Part shown: positions 22,914 to 35,315 of the stretch, piece after piece
Position numbering within the stretch: the first letter of the stretch is position 1
How the letters are laid out: each line of letters opens with the position of its first letter
Source: Humulus lupulus
Lineage: Eukaryota; Streptophyta; Magnoliopsida; Rosales; Cannabaceae
Reading direction: 5' to 3'
Length of the DNA: 64,000 nt
Assembly (NCBI RefSeq): GCF_963169125.1
Contig: NC_084796.1
Span: forward strand, 85,519,888-85,583,887
Translations under genes and position numbers: made by a program
The notes under the pieces: model-generated
Databases searched by the model: none
Seen by the model: only the letters and a program-made list of their open reading frames with translations
Told to the model about the DNA's origin: nothing

Positions 22914-23317
22914 AATAATAAGTTTCATGCCTTCTAAATTTAAAGTATGTAATTTTTTATTAAAAATGATAAATGAATTAATATATAAGTGATACATTAA
23001 ATATTTTAGAGGTGTAATAGAAAATAAATTTTTAATATTTGATAAGAATATTTAGATTAATTTACCGATATAATATATTTGATAATAATTAATTAATTAA
23101 AAGGATTAAAGAGAGAAAATAGGTGCTATTTTTTTGTTAAAAATCTCATTTTACCCTTATAAATTAGGCTTTATTTAATAAGATATAACATTGGGGACCT
23201 ATGTGAGCCAAAATATAAATGTTGGGGATCTAATAGCTACAAAAAAAAAAGTTGGGGGCCTATGTTAAACAAGTGATGAAGCATGAGGACCCCAAGTGAT
23301 ATCTAACCTTATATTAA

Positions 23318-23839
23318 GAGACTTTAACAAGTTAATCAAAAGATTCAATAGACATGAACATGAGTTCATGACTACTTAGGATTCAAACTGATCTACATAT
23401 GATCATCGTGTTGATATGAATTAAATCTTTATGGCAAATAGTAAGTTTATAAAGAAATTATTTGACATCGGTCCTGTCATATAAATTCTAATCATATAAA
23501 GTACATTTACTAAGATGTCCATCCACATCAGCGATTCAGATCTAGATCACATGGATTAAAAAATTCTTAGCAAACCGTACTTACAACCATTGATTAAAGA
23601 ATTCATACTTTAATATGTTGGTGACTATTGTACTCATTATCTATGATCTTAATCCTTTCATAATCATACAAGAACATACTCTCATAAAAGAATATGGATT
23701 TTTCTGATATTTATATTAATTATTTAAACAATAATCTAGATATTCAATTATAAGAAAAGTGTACTTTTATTAACTTCTAGTTAATAAAACGTCTTTACAC
23801 ATGATTTTAGGGCATAAACCTTAAGAGAAAGATCCAACA
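23318..23839 (-). repeat. Reverse-orientation copia LTR remnant
   Basis: The right end reads gatccaaca. Its reverse complement starts TGTTGGATC, followed by tttatgcccta, a typical start for this group of copia LTRs. It continues the segment at 9208-9314, from which it was separated by the Mutator-like insertion. Confidence 0.6.
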
Positions 23840-23888
23840 TTATTACATGTAATCTTGAATTAAGTATATGTATATATATATATATATA

Positions 23889-25617
23889 TGTTGATGAATA
23901 TACAAAAGTATTTATTTCAAGATAATAACATAAAATATTGTATATAATTGCTATTATAAAAGTGGGAGACTTTTATGGATTAAGATTATGAGTAAAATCT
24001 ATCTTTTGTCTTAGATAAGACAATGTATCTGGACTGTACGTGTAGTTGACATATGGAGATAGAGGTGTCATATATAATATAGATTGTATAGGACTGTGAC
24101 ACGATGATAAAAAGAACTTCTAATAATCTCCTTTAAATTATAGAAGTTCATTATTCATCACTCAATCATCGTTTGAGACTTGACCTTAATCATGAAGTAA
24201 GTAATAGACTCATATTTGTAGTCTTATGACTTTTGACTTATCGCGTACAGTTTTCAAAAGAAAATGTAGACCTAATTCCTGATATCTTGGAGTCATAGGA
24301 ATATGGGTAGCTGGGAACATGCTTCATAGATATAGAATCCAACTCATTTTATTGAAAGTAGATTAATTATTCCTTTCGGTATTGATAGTGGTACTTGAAC
24401 ATAGAGCGCTCAATTTCTGTTGAGAAAAAAAATATTATATGTATATGACTTACAAAAATGTTCATTAGAGTATCAAGGGCACTAATTGATGAATATGTAA
24501 TTAGAAAGCTAGCAGACGATGACCTAGCTCTAATTATGAATAATTAGTGAAATGTTATGACTGATGGACAACTATATGACTTACAACTTCTAATAATATA
24601 AGATTATATGTTCTGAGAGTGCAACTATGAATTTTTAGTGGGCAAATCTCATAGTTAATAAATTAATTTATTAAGCCAAGAGTTAGTGAGATAATTTATT
24701 TGTTGGAGCTTAGAACTATGAGTCAATTTTTCCTTGACCTAGTTTGATGTATTAATTTTAATTAAGGAAATAATAGATTATTATTTCAAGATAAGAAATA
24801 ATAATGTATTATTTCAAATTATCATTTAATAAATAATAAAATTGCTTTTCAATATTATTTATGAAATAATAAAATAGGGAAATAAAATATATTGATATTT
24901 TATTAAAATTAATTAATTAATTATACATATTATTTATACTTTATAAATAAAATGGTATAATTAAAAGATGAGTTAAAATCCATGTGTTTTGGAAACACAT
25001 GGTGGGGGCCCAACATAGTCCATTGGACTTGATGGGCAGCCAAGCTCAATCCATAGGAGATCTTGGGTTAGCTCATTTGCTCACTCACATGGATTCTATA
25101 AATAAATCATTAAGTGAGAAGGCTAAAGGCAATGTTTTCTTTCTTCTAGTTTTTAGAAAATAGAAAAAACTCTCTTTTTCTCTCCCCATACCTCACACTC
25201 AAGCCTAGGAAAAGCATAGCTTTGTGAGTTTGTTTTTACATCTCACAAAGCACACACACTCTCATGTGTTGAGATACCAAAATGTGTATTAGATTCACCA
25301 TCAACAAAATAACCACACATCCTCTTTGATCTGTGCAAGATATAGCTTGGAAGACAAGTGGTCAAGAAGCTCATTCTACACATTTGGAGCCACGTGCATA
25401 GGAGAAGAAGTTCCAAGCTTTAGATCTGCGCTTTAAGAGGTAAATCTAAGTCTCATGTTCTTATAATTTTTAATAGATCCAAAATACATTAGAAGATCTC
25501 ATTCTAGTTATAATTGCTAGAGTGAGATTTATATCATAAATAAATTGTTTATTAAAAAAATTGAAATTTAAGATATCACACTTCCGCTGCACTCACATAC
25601 ATATAATAAAAAAAACA
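23889..25617 (+). repeat. copia 5' LTR (1729 bp)
   Basis: It starts TGTTGATGAATATAC after a TA-rich run and ends aaaaaaaaca, followed at once by a copia primer-binding site. It has tataaata at 25097-25104 and cttccgctgcactcac near the end, a common copia U5 word. The copia body is cut at 25758 by a Tat LTR, and the rest of this element is not found in the window. Confidence 0.75.
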
Positions 25618-25619
25618 AT

Positions 25620-25633
25620 TGGTATTAGAGCCA
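25620..25633 (+). promoter_or_regulatory. copia primer-binding site
   Basis: tggtattagagcc matches the initiator-Met tRNA primer site of copia elements (usual tggtatcagagc) with one substitution. About 125 bases of leader follow before the Tat insertion. Confidence 0.75.
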
Positions 25634-25758
25634 GGTTGATGATTCATGTATATTGGATCTATTTTGTATGTTTTAATGTTGATTATCATGTACACATAGA
25701 GCACATGGATGTGGGTTTATAAATTTTTATTCTATTTTGCATTATTCGCGCTGTTTTT

Positions 25759-26427
25759 TGTTAACTTAAGATAAAAGAGATTAGGCTAAACATAAACCAA
25801 TTTGGTTGAATAATAATAATGAACACAAGAGATTTTTACATGGTTCATTAGTTAAAATCCACCTAGTCCACGAGTCTATATTATATCTGAGTTTTCTCCA
25901 AAGTTTAATGCATGTCGCAATTCCTCCAGAGTTTCAATACATGAATATTGCCTCCCCCAAAATGTGCACCAGATTGGTGCTTTAGGTTTCCACAAAATGA
26001 TCAATTGGGTAACTTCCCCTTTTACAAGGTCATGATATTAAATACATTTAATGTTGTATATTTGACATATAAATAAAATCATATATACATTCTAAATATG
26101 GGAATAATCCCAGATTCTGAGGAATCGCAATACGTGCCTTTTTGGGAGGGATAATAGCATACTCGAGTTTGACATAAGCAAGCTAAACAACATCACCATA
26201 TCTGCTGACATAAGTGTATCAGTATGCTAACCTCCCGAACTAGATCTAGGTATTACCTTCAGCTTAATGGTGATGATGTCTTATATGCTAACTTCAGGTC
26301 GTTCATTATTGAACTTGAGTCGGCCTGAGACATGCATTTAAACCATTTCCTTTTATTAAAGAAAATACACAAACTAAAATCATATACCTAAAGCTAATAA
26401 ACTTAGCTTGAATTTCATGGTGCAACA
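25759..26427 (-). repeat. 3' LTR of Tat element 4 (669 bp)
   Basis: On the - strand it starts TGTTGCACCATG right after the tract cttgtggggaaaa (26428-26441). It ends ttaaca after gactcgtggactaggtgg and accatgtaaaaatc, the same blocks found in the LTR of element 1. Confidence 0.75.
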
Positions 26428-26707
26428 TTTTCCCCACAAGTCTCTGCTCGTGTGAAGCAATTCCTTATTTATTTTTCTTGGGGCAAACATAGTAGAGACT
26501 TTTCAAACATCACTTGGGTAAATGTGCTCACGTAACCACTAGAGTGCTGGAACACATGTCATCATCCTATTTGCAACTATTTGGTTTCCAAGGACACTGG
26601 ATAGAAAATGTCCCTTCACTTTTTGCCACCATTTATATATTAAATCCAAGCCCATAGATGTGGAACTTTTTAATCTGATGTCTCACGTTATTCCCAAAAA
26701 CCTTCCT

Positions 26708-26715
26708 TATAAATA
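26708..26715 (+). promoter_or_regulatory. TATA-like box for the divergent gene of element 4
   Basis: TATAAATA is followed by a pyrimidine-rich leader with cccacttttcattgtcttc. It lies about 280 bases from the LTR, a layout like element 1. Confidence 0.45.
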
Positions 26716-27002
26716 CCCCTAAAAATCACTCATTTATTCCCACTTTTCATTGTCTTCATGTTTTAAAAATGCTTCTCAAGAACTCTCTCAAAACCATATT
26801 CTTTTTCATCCCTCAATCATTGTTTCAAGCCATTTCAAGATTTTCATTCATATGACAATCCGAGGTTCAAAGAATCCAGAAAAACTTTAAGCTTCAACTG
26901 CTTTCTGTGCAAGTTCTTCAAATATTCAACTTGTCTTTTTTCTTTTCTTGTTCTTGAAAAAACTAACGAAAACGATGTGTTTAATCTTTCTGACAAGTGA
27001 AT

Positions 27003-29505
27003 TGTAACGCCCTAGATAACCAAGACCGTTACACTGTGTGTTTAAAATTGTGCAAGACTTGCTAATCAAGTCATTTAAACAAAGTGTGAACTCTATACCA
27101 TCATCAGAGTAGGAATAAAAGATTTCGGTCACAAACAGGCTATTTTCATTAAAAATGACGGTTTAATACATGGAAACTCAAAACAGGATTTAGACGTCTT
27201 AGTTACAACAAATTCCAAGAGTTACAAGTATTTCAAGCCACTCTAATGGCAAAATATACATTTTAGGTTTCCGTCCCTGTACAATTTCTCGACCGTGGCG
27301 GCCGAGCAGCTGACAATGTACACCTCGCCCCCAGAGCTCTCCAACTCATGGTTGATTCAGCCTACCCTTGCCTTTACCTGCACCATGTAGCACCCGTGAG
27401 GCGGGGCCCAGCAAGAAAGCATGATAACATAGCAAGATCAACAACACTTATCAAATATTTCACAATGCTCAACCAGGAATTTAACATTTCATAACATTTA
27501 TCCAATCAGTAATAACTCACAACAGAATAACAGTTTGTCATCCAAACAGCCAACAAATCACGTTCACAACACGATATTCACGCTCACAATCAACAGTTTA
27601 TCACATCATTAAATGATACTCAGGGTCAGTGCCCTTAGTCGCACCCTCTATTTAATACACTGTCTTTGGCTCTCTTGGGCCGCCCCCAGTGTAATACTCA
27701 CTAACTCTGGCCAGCTTAACCGAGCTCAGTGATAAATAAGCTGCCTCAGCTACCAGTGGCCGAGCCGCACCCTGTGCGCAAATATTGATTCCGACACTCT
27801 TAGGCCGGTTATCGCATGTCCCATGGCATAATAATACCATCTCATGACATGATATACAAATGTAGGGAGCTCTTAGTCCCATCGTGTCCACATGGTTAAT
27901 CACATTCACATAACAATGCATACAAACATAGGGAACACTTAGTCCCAACCTAGCCACATAATCAGGTGCAGCTTTCTTACCTGTATCCTGAGCTTCCGAT
28001 GCCCCAAAGCCGCGAGCACGGTCCTCTAACCCGAGCCTCACCAAAGACCTAGTCACAACACAAATGAAACATCCTTTATCACTAACCAATCCAAAACTAA
28101 TTCCCGGAACCAATCCCACACTCTCGGAACCCCGAAGTCCCTAAAACAATGCACTGAAGACATCCCCCGAACCCCCGGAGCAAAGGCTCAAAATTGCAAA
28201 ATCCCATGTTCTGAAATTGGCCTACCGCCGCGGCGCCCAGCAAGTCAGAGAGCTTGCTCTGCCCAGAAACAGCCTCGCGCCGCAGCGCGCAAGAACAGCG
28301 CCGCGGCGCTCCTTCGCGAGCCTAGAAATCTGGGTTTTTCCTTGCGTTTTTCCCGAGCCTAAACCATTCCAAATCATTCCAAACAAATACCTAAGCCCAA
28401 AAATCAATTCGGAACCCCAAATGAACCCTCTAACAACCCATAACCGTCATAAACAACCCCAATCACACAAGCACACCCCAAGATCCTATCTTGAGTTTCA
28501 AATTCCTAAAACTTTAACCATGGCTTCCAAAACTATAAATCATGCTTCAAAAGTATTAAACCACACCAATTACGAAAATTAAACATGCTAAAGATTCTTA
28601 CCTCAATCAAACTCAGCTTGAACTCCTCCCAATTCCAGCTCCCAACCTCTTTCCTCTTGATTATCCTAATTGAATTTCCAAGTAAAACCAGCCATATTCC
28701 CTTTAAGTTTTCCCACTCAATCTCTGAAAATTCAGACTTAAATTCAACTTTAAACAAAGCACAATTCTTACCTTTGAGCAATCATAGCTTAAATCTGGTT
28801 TTAGTTGCCTCAAACTCCTTTGAATCTCCTCCTAGGTCACAAGTTTAGCCCATTCTTCATTTCCCCTTTCTTTCTAGCTCTTTCTTCCAAATTCAGCATA
28901 AACCAAAATGTGATCAAGTGTAGTGCGTATTCCCTTCTCCTTCAGCTGAAGCAATCCTAATCCTTGCCTAATGACCCTTTTACCCTTCCATCTATTTCCC
29001 ATTCCAACTAAACCTCAAGGCCCTTTTTGTCATTCCTACTTCCTTACAATTCTACCATTTCTCCATCTAAACCTGTTACTCTCTATGGTTACTAACAGTT
29101 ACACAGGTTACCAAATTACCAGTTACCATTATCTCACAAGAGCTAAATTACAAAATCCCCAAAATACCCCTAGACTCCTCCCGAGCCGGGTATAAAATCC
29201 CGTTGTGACTTTTGAGTTATCTAGCTCTCTAGGACCGTCTCGGCACGTACATCACATCGACATCACCACACCCATGTGGTACAAACTACATAACATAATT
29301 ATCACATTTATGCCCTCAATGGGCTAAAATTATCACATAACATAATACACATAGTCACGCATCTCAAATACTCAAATAGTCATATAACATGCTTTAAATC
29401 TTAATCATGCATCTTAATCATTAAATTCACACATACTTCCCATTATGCCCTCCAGGCACACTAATCAAGGCCCTTAAGCCTTATTAGCAAATTTGGGTCG
29501 TTACA
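27003..29505 (-). repeat. Solo LTR A (2503 bp), chromovirus-like
   Basis: The ends are TGTAACGCCC and gggtcgttaca. A perfect 5-bp TSD, tgaat, lies at 26998-27002 and 29506-29510. In LTR orientation it begins tgtaacgacccaaattt and ends agggcgttaca, so it has an inverted repeat of about 10 bases at its tips, longer than the usual TG/CA. TG-CA ends, a 5-bp TSD and no internal coding make it a solo LTR. The family (shared with B and C) looks like a Tekay/Del-type chromovirus, which is my recollection rather than a search. A palindromic module is at 28225-28320. Confidence 0.78.
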
Positions 29506-29828
29506 TGAATTTTGAGCATGAAAGTGTTTATAGGTCCATTTGTAGGGTTAGGTTAAAAATATGGGTTTTTCTTTCTTATTTTAAAAACTTAACGGTCACG
29601 TAATGATAGTGGTTTTATCGAGTGAAAAGTGCCTTTAATCATAATTATAGCTTCACAATTTATGAGAGTAGTTTTACCTGACTCCTAGCACTGCCTAACT
29701 CACTTGTTTGTAGCTCCATGTCAACTTAACATTTTCAGGTAACCCTAATAGTAGGTTAGGAGCTAACACTTCTACACCAAAATATTTTTCTATTAGATGT
29801 CTCATTCCAACACCATGGAGTACGAGTG

Positions 29829-31742
29829 TGTAATGACCCACTACTCTAGACTATTTGGACCATTAACGAAACTATACATAAAACTTACATTTTTACGAAA
29901 ATACCATAATTTATTGAGTAACTTGCAAAATAAGAGTTACTTACAAATAAACAGAATACTAAGAAGGATTATGGGATCTCATTGTTTTTAAAAACAAAAG
30001 ATGATTTAAAATAAAAGACATTACATAATTGGTGCGGAAAATACACATAAAATCATAAAAACATAAAATGAGACTACATCCTCGAATCGAATAACGCTCG
30101 GCCCCTTGACTCCATTCACCATCGATACACATCCTCCAAGCGTCACGAATCTTACCGCCTCTAAAGCTTATTTTCCTGCACATAAAACAAAAAGGAATGA
30201 GCCTAATGCCCAGCAAGGAAAAATCTAACACATAGTCATATACATAATTTCATAAGAAACATAAAGACTTAACATAATACATATAACATACACTTATTAT
30301 AATGGCCATTATTACTTGGGGTCCCATAGACTAAACAAGCATATGCCCATGGGATTAGTGGGGTCCTACTAGCTAAGTAGGTCATATGCCCATAACCCAT
30401 TTGGAGTCTTGTTAGTCATATGGGTCATATGCCCAAGCCTACAAACATACATACATATCATAACACATTTAATAACATAAAACATATAGATAACATAAGC
30501 ACATAACATATTGATTCTAGCCTATTTTCCTTACCAAAGTTACCGGGATATAATGGACTGAGTTGGGACTTTTTGGAACACTCCTAAGACCATAAGAAAG
30601 AGTGAGTCTAAAGAAAGGAGATGAAATGAAAGAGATGGAAAGACTAAACCATAAAAAAAAAAAACATACTTACCGACTTATATGCTTAAGAACTTGGATT
30701 CCCTAACCAAAATAAGAATGAGGTTAGGGGACTGAGTAGAAGGTTTTGAGAAAGGAAATAACATGAAATAAATTAAATAGAGTTTCGGGTTTACCTCAAA
30801 GATTTGCAAGATCAATCTAACCTCCACCGAAATACTATAGAACTCACTTCCCAAAGTGTTTGATAAGCTTATGATGTTTAAGCTTATAGTTTTTCCCAAA
30901 CCAGGTGTTTACACTCTCACACTCACTTAACACTACCAGCTTCTGAACTTACAGCAAATGGTGAATAATGGCTGGGTACTAGGTCCTATTTATAGAGTTT
31001 GGGAATGAAAGTATCTTGATTTTACTTGAATAAAAATAATGGCTTTTTAGGTGAAAATCATTTGAATAATCGTTCAGCAGAGGCTGAAGACTCATTCAAA
31101 AGATGCTGGACTGTTGAAGGAGTTTGAATGGCTGAAAGGAAAAGAATTCAAAAGCATTTGAATTTATGCTGGAGGAGGCGATATATCGCCCCCTATAGGC
31201 GATATATCGCCTGGACCATTGTTCCCGAGGCGACCGTGCATCGATTCGTGTTTTCCGTATCTACGTGCTGCGATATATCGCCCCCTATAGCTACGATATA
31301 TCGGCACACGCTGAATATTTAAACACGAAATTACACATTTTTAGCTAAGTTTGAATGGAGTAAACAGCCTTGACTAAGCCCTCAACGTACTCAAAGCTGC
31401 TGACTGACCCTATAACATTCAAACTTTACTCCTTATTATATTTAATCCTCAAAAATACTTAATCCTTAATCACCATTCATAACATGTGCTTAAAATCCTA
31501 TTGGTTGATGTCTAAACCTTATAATATAATAAATATAATCCTTAATATCAGTCACATTAATCAAACCTTAGGTTATACTTAATATTCTTAAACTATAGAT
31601 TAAACTTAGAAAATCTATAAGTACTACTACGAGTGTCCAAATAATTCCCGGTCTGAACCAAAAATCCATGGTAACAAAGATAACACTAAACATACTATAA
31701 TACTACTAAACAATTAGCTAAGTAAAGTTCTTGGACTCTACA
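29829..31742 (-). repeat. Solo LTR G (1914 bp)
   Basis: The ends are TGTAATGACCC and ggactctaca, with perfect TSD gagtg at 29824-29828 and 31743-31747. It is related to LTRs A and B by gcccagcaagg and the 3' tip (gggtcattaca), but its 5' end differs. The palindromic module cgatatatcg lies at 31177-31303. The apparent 64-residue frame across the module is not a gene. Confidence 0.75.
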
Positions 31743-31974
31743 GAGTGTGGGACCATTGTTTGAGCTCTAAGATGTCCCTCGAGCTCCTAGACCCGAGTCC
31801 TCTTTTTCTTGAAACCAACGATTAATTTGGGAACATGTCTCATGGTTCAAGCTAAAGCAAGAAACTAACATTCAAGAATAACATATGCATGAGGTTCATA
31901 CGCTGTGCAACTTGTCCTAAACCCTTAGCCTTAACTAGGATCCTAGATCCTTTTTTTTTATTGAGACCTGAGCG

Positions 31975-32900
31975 TTGCTGTTTCTTTTCGTCCAAGCGAG
32001 CAAGAATTCAAAATCAAACCTATTGAGATGGGAAAAACGGCAGGAAAAGAAAGAAGATGTGGGTACTTCAAAAGTTCAGCAAGCGGCTGAGACCCCCATT
32101 TGTCATTTCAGACCTGAAGTTCAAAAGGAGGTTGATACTACTACATGCAGATTCTTTGAGGTTGTGCATGTAATCTCTAGAGTAATGTTTATGAACCACA
32201 TAAATGCCATTACAAAGGCTCATGGCACTAAGATGACCATGAATCGTCATGCTTGCCCACCTCATCAAGGTGAATGGAGTTGTCCTCCATTAGAAGATGA
32301 CTTCGGACTTGAAGCATATAACATCTACGAGTTGGCGCTTTTCTGCCCCTTGATCCCAACTTTTCTGATTTCCTTAACTGGATCAAGCTCACCTTGTTCC
32401 AAATCCCGCCTAATGTGTACATGCTTATGGTAGACTTGAAGGTCCTTTTCCACAAGATTGAGTCGTAAGCCCTGACTCCAAAGAACCTCATGTACTTCTT
32501 TTGTATAAAATCCAATCTGAATTATAAGATAGGTGGAGATGGTTTTATTACCTCACCCATTTTCCAAAAGCTACATGCGTCATCGATCTGCCTATCCATC
32601 CAAACAACTCCAAGGACATTTACTTTATGTTCAATGGATTCGCGACTTGTGACTTCAGATATTTCAACAGGCCACATAAGTTAAATCTCAACTCGTTCTT
32701 AATTTTTTTTAAGAAACTTGTTCTTTTATTCTGACAACATTTTTTTTATCATGAAACTATCTATAAACGTTCAGCTGCTTCCAAGGTAAGGAAGTCTCAG
32801 TATGCCCCGCTTGCGGGTCTTTCTAAGGAGGAGAAAGATTGGAAGAATATTTTGACCGATGAGACTCTGTGGTCTATTGAAGTTAGGTCAGACTATTGTG
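31975..32900 (+). pseudogene. Antisense-type gene of element 4, decayed
   Basis: The coding remnant has CHFRPEVQKEVDTT, then CPPLEDDFGLEAYNIYELA. This aligns with the element 3 gene (YFDPEVDREIMVD, LLQYDFGAWSDEHLNAG) at the same relative spacing. After 32433 the homology continues in other frames toward 32690 (NFSDFLNWIKLTLFQIPPNV, then KNLMYFFCIKSNL). It is frameshifted and interrupted, so it is a pseudogene. No known function. Confidence 0.5.
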
Positions 32901-34550
32901 TAAAATTATATAAATGGGCAAGTGTACATAGTCATTAATTGATAAAGTGATAAGAATGAATATCGTCTCCACAAGGATTGAATTAACAAATAATTGTCCA
33001 AAAATCAATACTAAACAACTTGTAACAAAAAAAGTGAAAATATTTTGGTTGATCCTAAAAACTAAGCAAGAAAGTAATTATAAAAGAAAAATAATAATAA
33101 GTTAGCAAGATAAAGAAATGAGCTAGAATAACTCATTCTTTCTAATGTGCAAGAACTGACATCAATGCTACGGGAGTGCTACAACAAACTGGGTATTATT
33201 AACTAGGAATTCCAAGCAAGTTCACAGGCTTCCGTCGAAGTCACTATAATTTAAATTCTTTAGTTAAACTAAACATATGTCTATGCCAATCTAACTTCAA
33301 TAATACATTTCCAAGCACCAAATCCATCAAGCTATGCAAGGTAATAATATATGTCTATACCATTATAAATTACAATCAAAGAGAGTAATCTTGCACTATT
33401 CAAGTCTTGTGTCCATTAACCCTAACTCTTTCATAATTAAAATTTAATTCAATTACTCACAATTGATAGCAAAAAAAAAAAAAAAAAAAAGCAAATAGTA
33501 AACAATTGAACCATTTGAATGAATCAACCTCAATTAGCATTTAGCATTAATAACAAGTACCAATAATTATATAATAGAGTTCGTTAATTATCCTAGATGT
33601 GAAAAGTTTAGCTCATAATCAATATCTCAAAAATACCCATATTCAAACAATTCATAGTTAAGAAAATTCAAAGGAAGAAATAAAATTACTAAGATGAGAG
33701 TAGAGAGAATCAAGCTAAAATGAATGTCTTCAAATGATTGTTATCTTCAAGCTCTCCCCCTTTTGGATTTCTCTCTCTCCTTTCTTTCTTTTGGTATTAA
33801 ATAGAATAAAATCAAGGACGCAGCAGAAGGTGGGGAGGGGATATTTTAATAATCATTAATACCAGTCAGGATCAATACATATATCTATACATTAAATCAA
33901 CACATACAAGGAAAAATAGATTACCTCTTGGAGCCTATCAAGATTCCTTGAGTTTTTTTAGTATAATCAATGATCTTCCTATCAAATGAAGACTCCCACC
34001 CTAGCCTTCCAAGTTGTTCCTCTAACACACAAGGACATGTGTAGGCACGTAGGATTCAAAAGTTGATTATTTAGGCTCTCTAGATGTTCTCAGCACATGA
34101 GATCTAGAGATATTGGAAAAGAGAGAAGGCTTGTAGAAAGTTCTAGAATGTTCAGGCCAAGAAAATTCTATCGATACTTTTTCTCTGAGAGAGTTTGATA
34201 ACAAAGATAAGAACTGATTAAAAGAATCACTTCATTTTAGGTTTTTAACGATAAATAAAACAATTTTATTTTTCTTTAAATTTATTAATTCAAAATGATC
34301 AGTTATAACCTAATTTAATTATTTATTTAAATCAAATTTAAAATTAATAATTAAATAAACAAATAAATTTGAAATTCAAAATTCAAATCCTAGGGATAGG
34401 TTGGCACTGTCAGTGGCGCCACTGTACAACCTCCCTAAATTTTTTTCATTTGTTTGTTTAATTAATTTTAAGACAATATATTTATTCCTAAAATAAATAT
34501 CAGTTAATTCTACATTAATTTTATATTAAAAACTATTATTTTGAATAATT
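32901..34550. other. Unclassified repeat-derived DNA
   Basis: The first part (about 32895-33800) starts tgtgtaaaattatat, with cgtctccacaagg, like the 5' end of an LTR. It includes an A run at 33472-33490 and no gene. The second part (about 33820-34440) reads as a reverse copia LTR end (gacgcagcagaagg, then ttacctcttggagcc). Ends and TSDs were not found. Confidence 0.35.
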
Positions 34551-35160
34551 ATCTTTGTAACGTCCCAAATTACCTAATAAGGCTTAGGGCTTTGATTATG
34601 GAGCCAGGATGGAAAATTATAGAATATATGTGATTTAATTATGAAATATATGTTTATGTGATATATATGTGTATCATTATATGATTATGTGAGTTATATT
34701 ATAATATGACTAGATTTTCATGTTTAGGTGTAGCAAGTATGTATGTGGGCCTATTTCTTATTAGAAGGGAAATTTGGGTAATTTGGCCCGTTATGGGTAA
34801 ATTTGGAATATATGTGCATATATGTGTGAGAAAACATTATTATGTGGATATATTTGGGTTACTCAGCACGAGGAAATCCTAGGGAGCAAGTTAGCGGGAG
34901 AGTCACAACGGGACCTAATACCCGACTTGGGGAGAGCCAAGGGGTATTTTGGGTATCTAGTACATTACTGGGATATCATCTAATGGGAATAAATATTTGA
35001 GGATATATTTAGAGTTAGTGAGATTAAGAGGGAACTTCGGGGATTTTGACCATTTTACCCTCGGGGACGTTTTTGGGTACCCCGAGCCTCAGGATTTGTT
35101 TAAGGTTAATCTTAAGTAAACCACTCAAAACAGAAAAAAGGAAAAAACACTCAGCAAACT

Positions 35161-35188
35161 CTCTCAACTCTCTCTCTCTCTCATGTGT

Positions 35189-35236
<48 letters not shown>

Positions 35237-35258
35237 GTGTGCTATCTCTCTCTCTCTC
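35161..35258. repeat. CT microsatellite
   Basis: (CT)n interrupted twice by catgtgtg(t/c)tat. Frames through it on both strands are artefacts of the repeat. It lies in solo LTR C, 60 bases before the copia insertion. Confidence 0.95.
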
Positions 35259-35315
35259 AAATCTTTGAATTTTCTTGTGATCTAAGGGGAATCGAAGCTA
35301 GCTTAGGCTCGGGAT

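Larger units (their letters stand above)
9324..23308. mobile_element. Mutator-like foldback element, split by a Tat element
   Basis: The left arm (9324-9708 plus 22668-22706) and the right arm (22914-23308) are inverted copies: gggtaaatagcacttggg on the left matches the reverse complement of the right end (ggttagatatcacttgggg). The flanks carry an identical 9-base duplication, ttatattaa, at 9315-9323 and 23309-23317. A 9-base TSD and long inverted arms point to the Mutator superfamily. The original element was about 1 kb, with no transposase gene. The Tat element 9709-22667 sits in the left arm, and a small foldback element (22707-22913) sits at the centre. Confidence 0.72.
25759..32900 (-). 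mobile_element. Tat-type retrotransposon, 3' end only, reverse orientation (element 4)
   Basis: Reading the - strand, a polypurine tract and 3' LTR end at 25759. On the + strand, diverging from the LTR, are a TATA-like box (26708) and a decayed antisense-type gene (31975-32900). Two solo LTRs (27003-29505 and 29829-31742) have landed between promoter and coding part. No pol is left. The element was inserted in a copia leader. Confidence 0.65.

Noticed and set aside
28217..29195. Frames of 60-155 residues in solo LTR A (and 27652-28119 on -)
   Set aside because: No recognisable domain; they lie wholly in an LTR bounded by a perfect TSD, and the frames are not kept in the related LTR B.
27003..29505. 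DNA transposon with TGTAACG terminal inverted repeats
   Set aside because: The 5-bp TSD, TG-CA tips and lack of any transposase fit a solo LTR better; kept only as an alternative.
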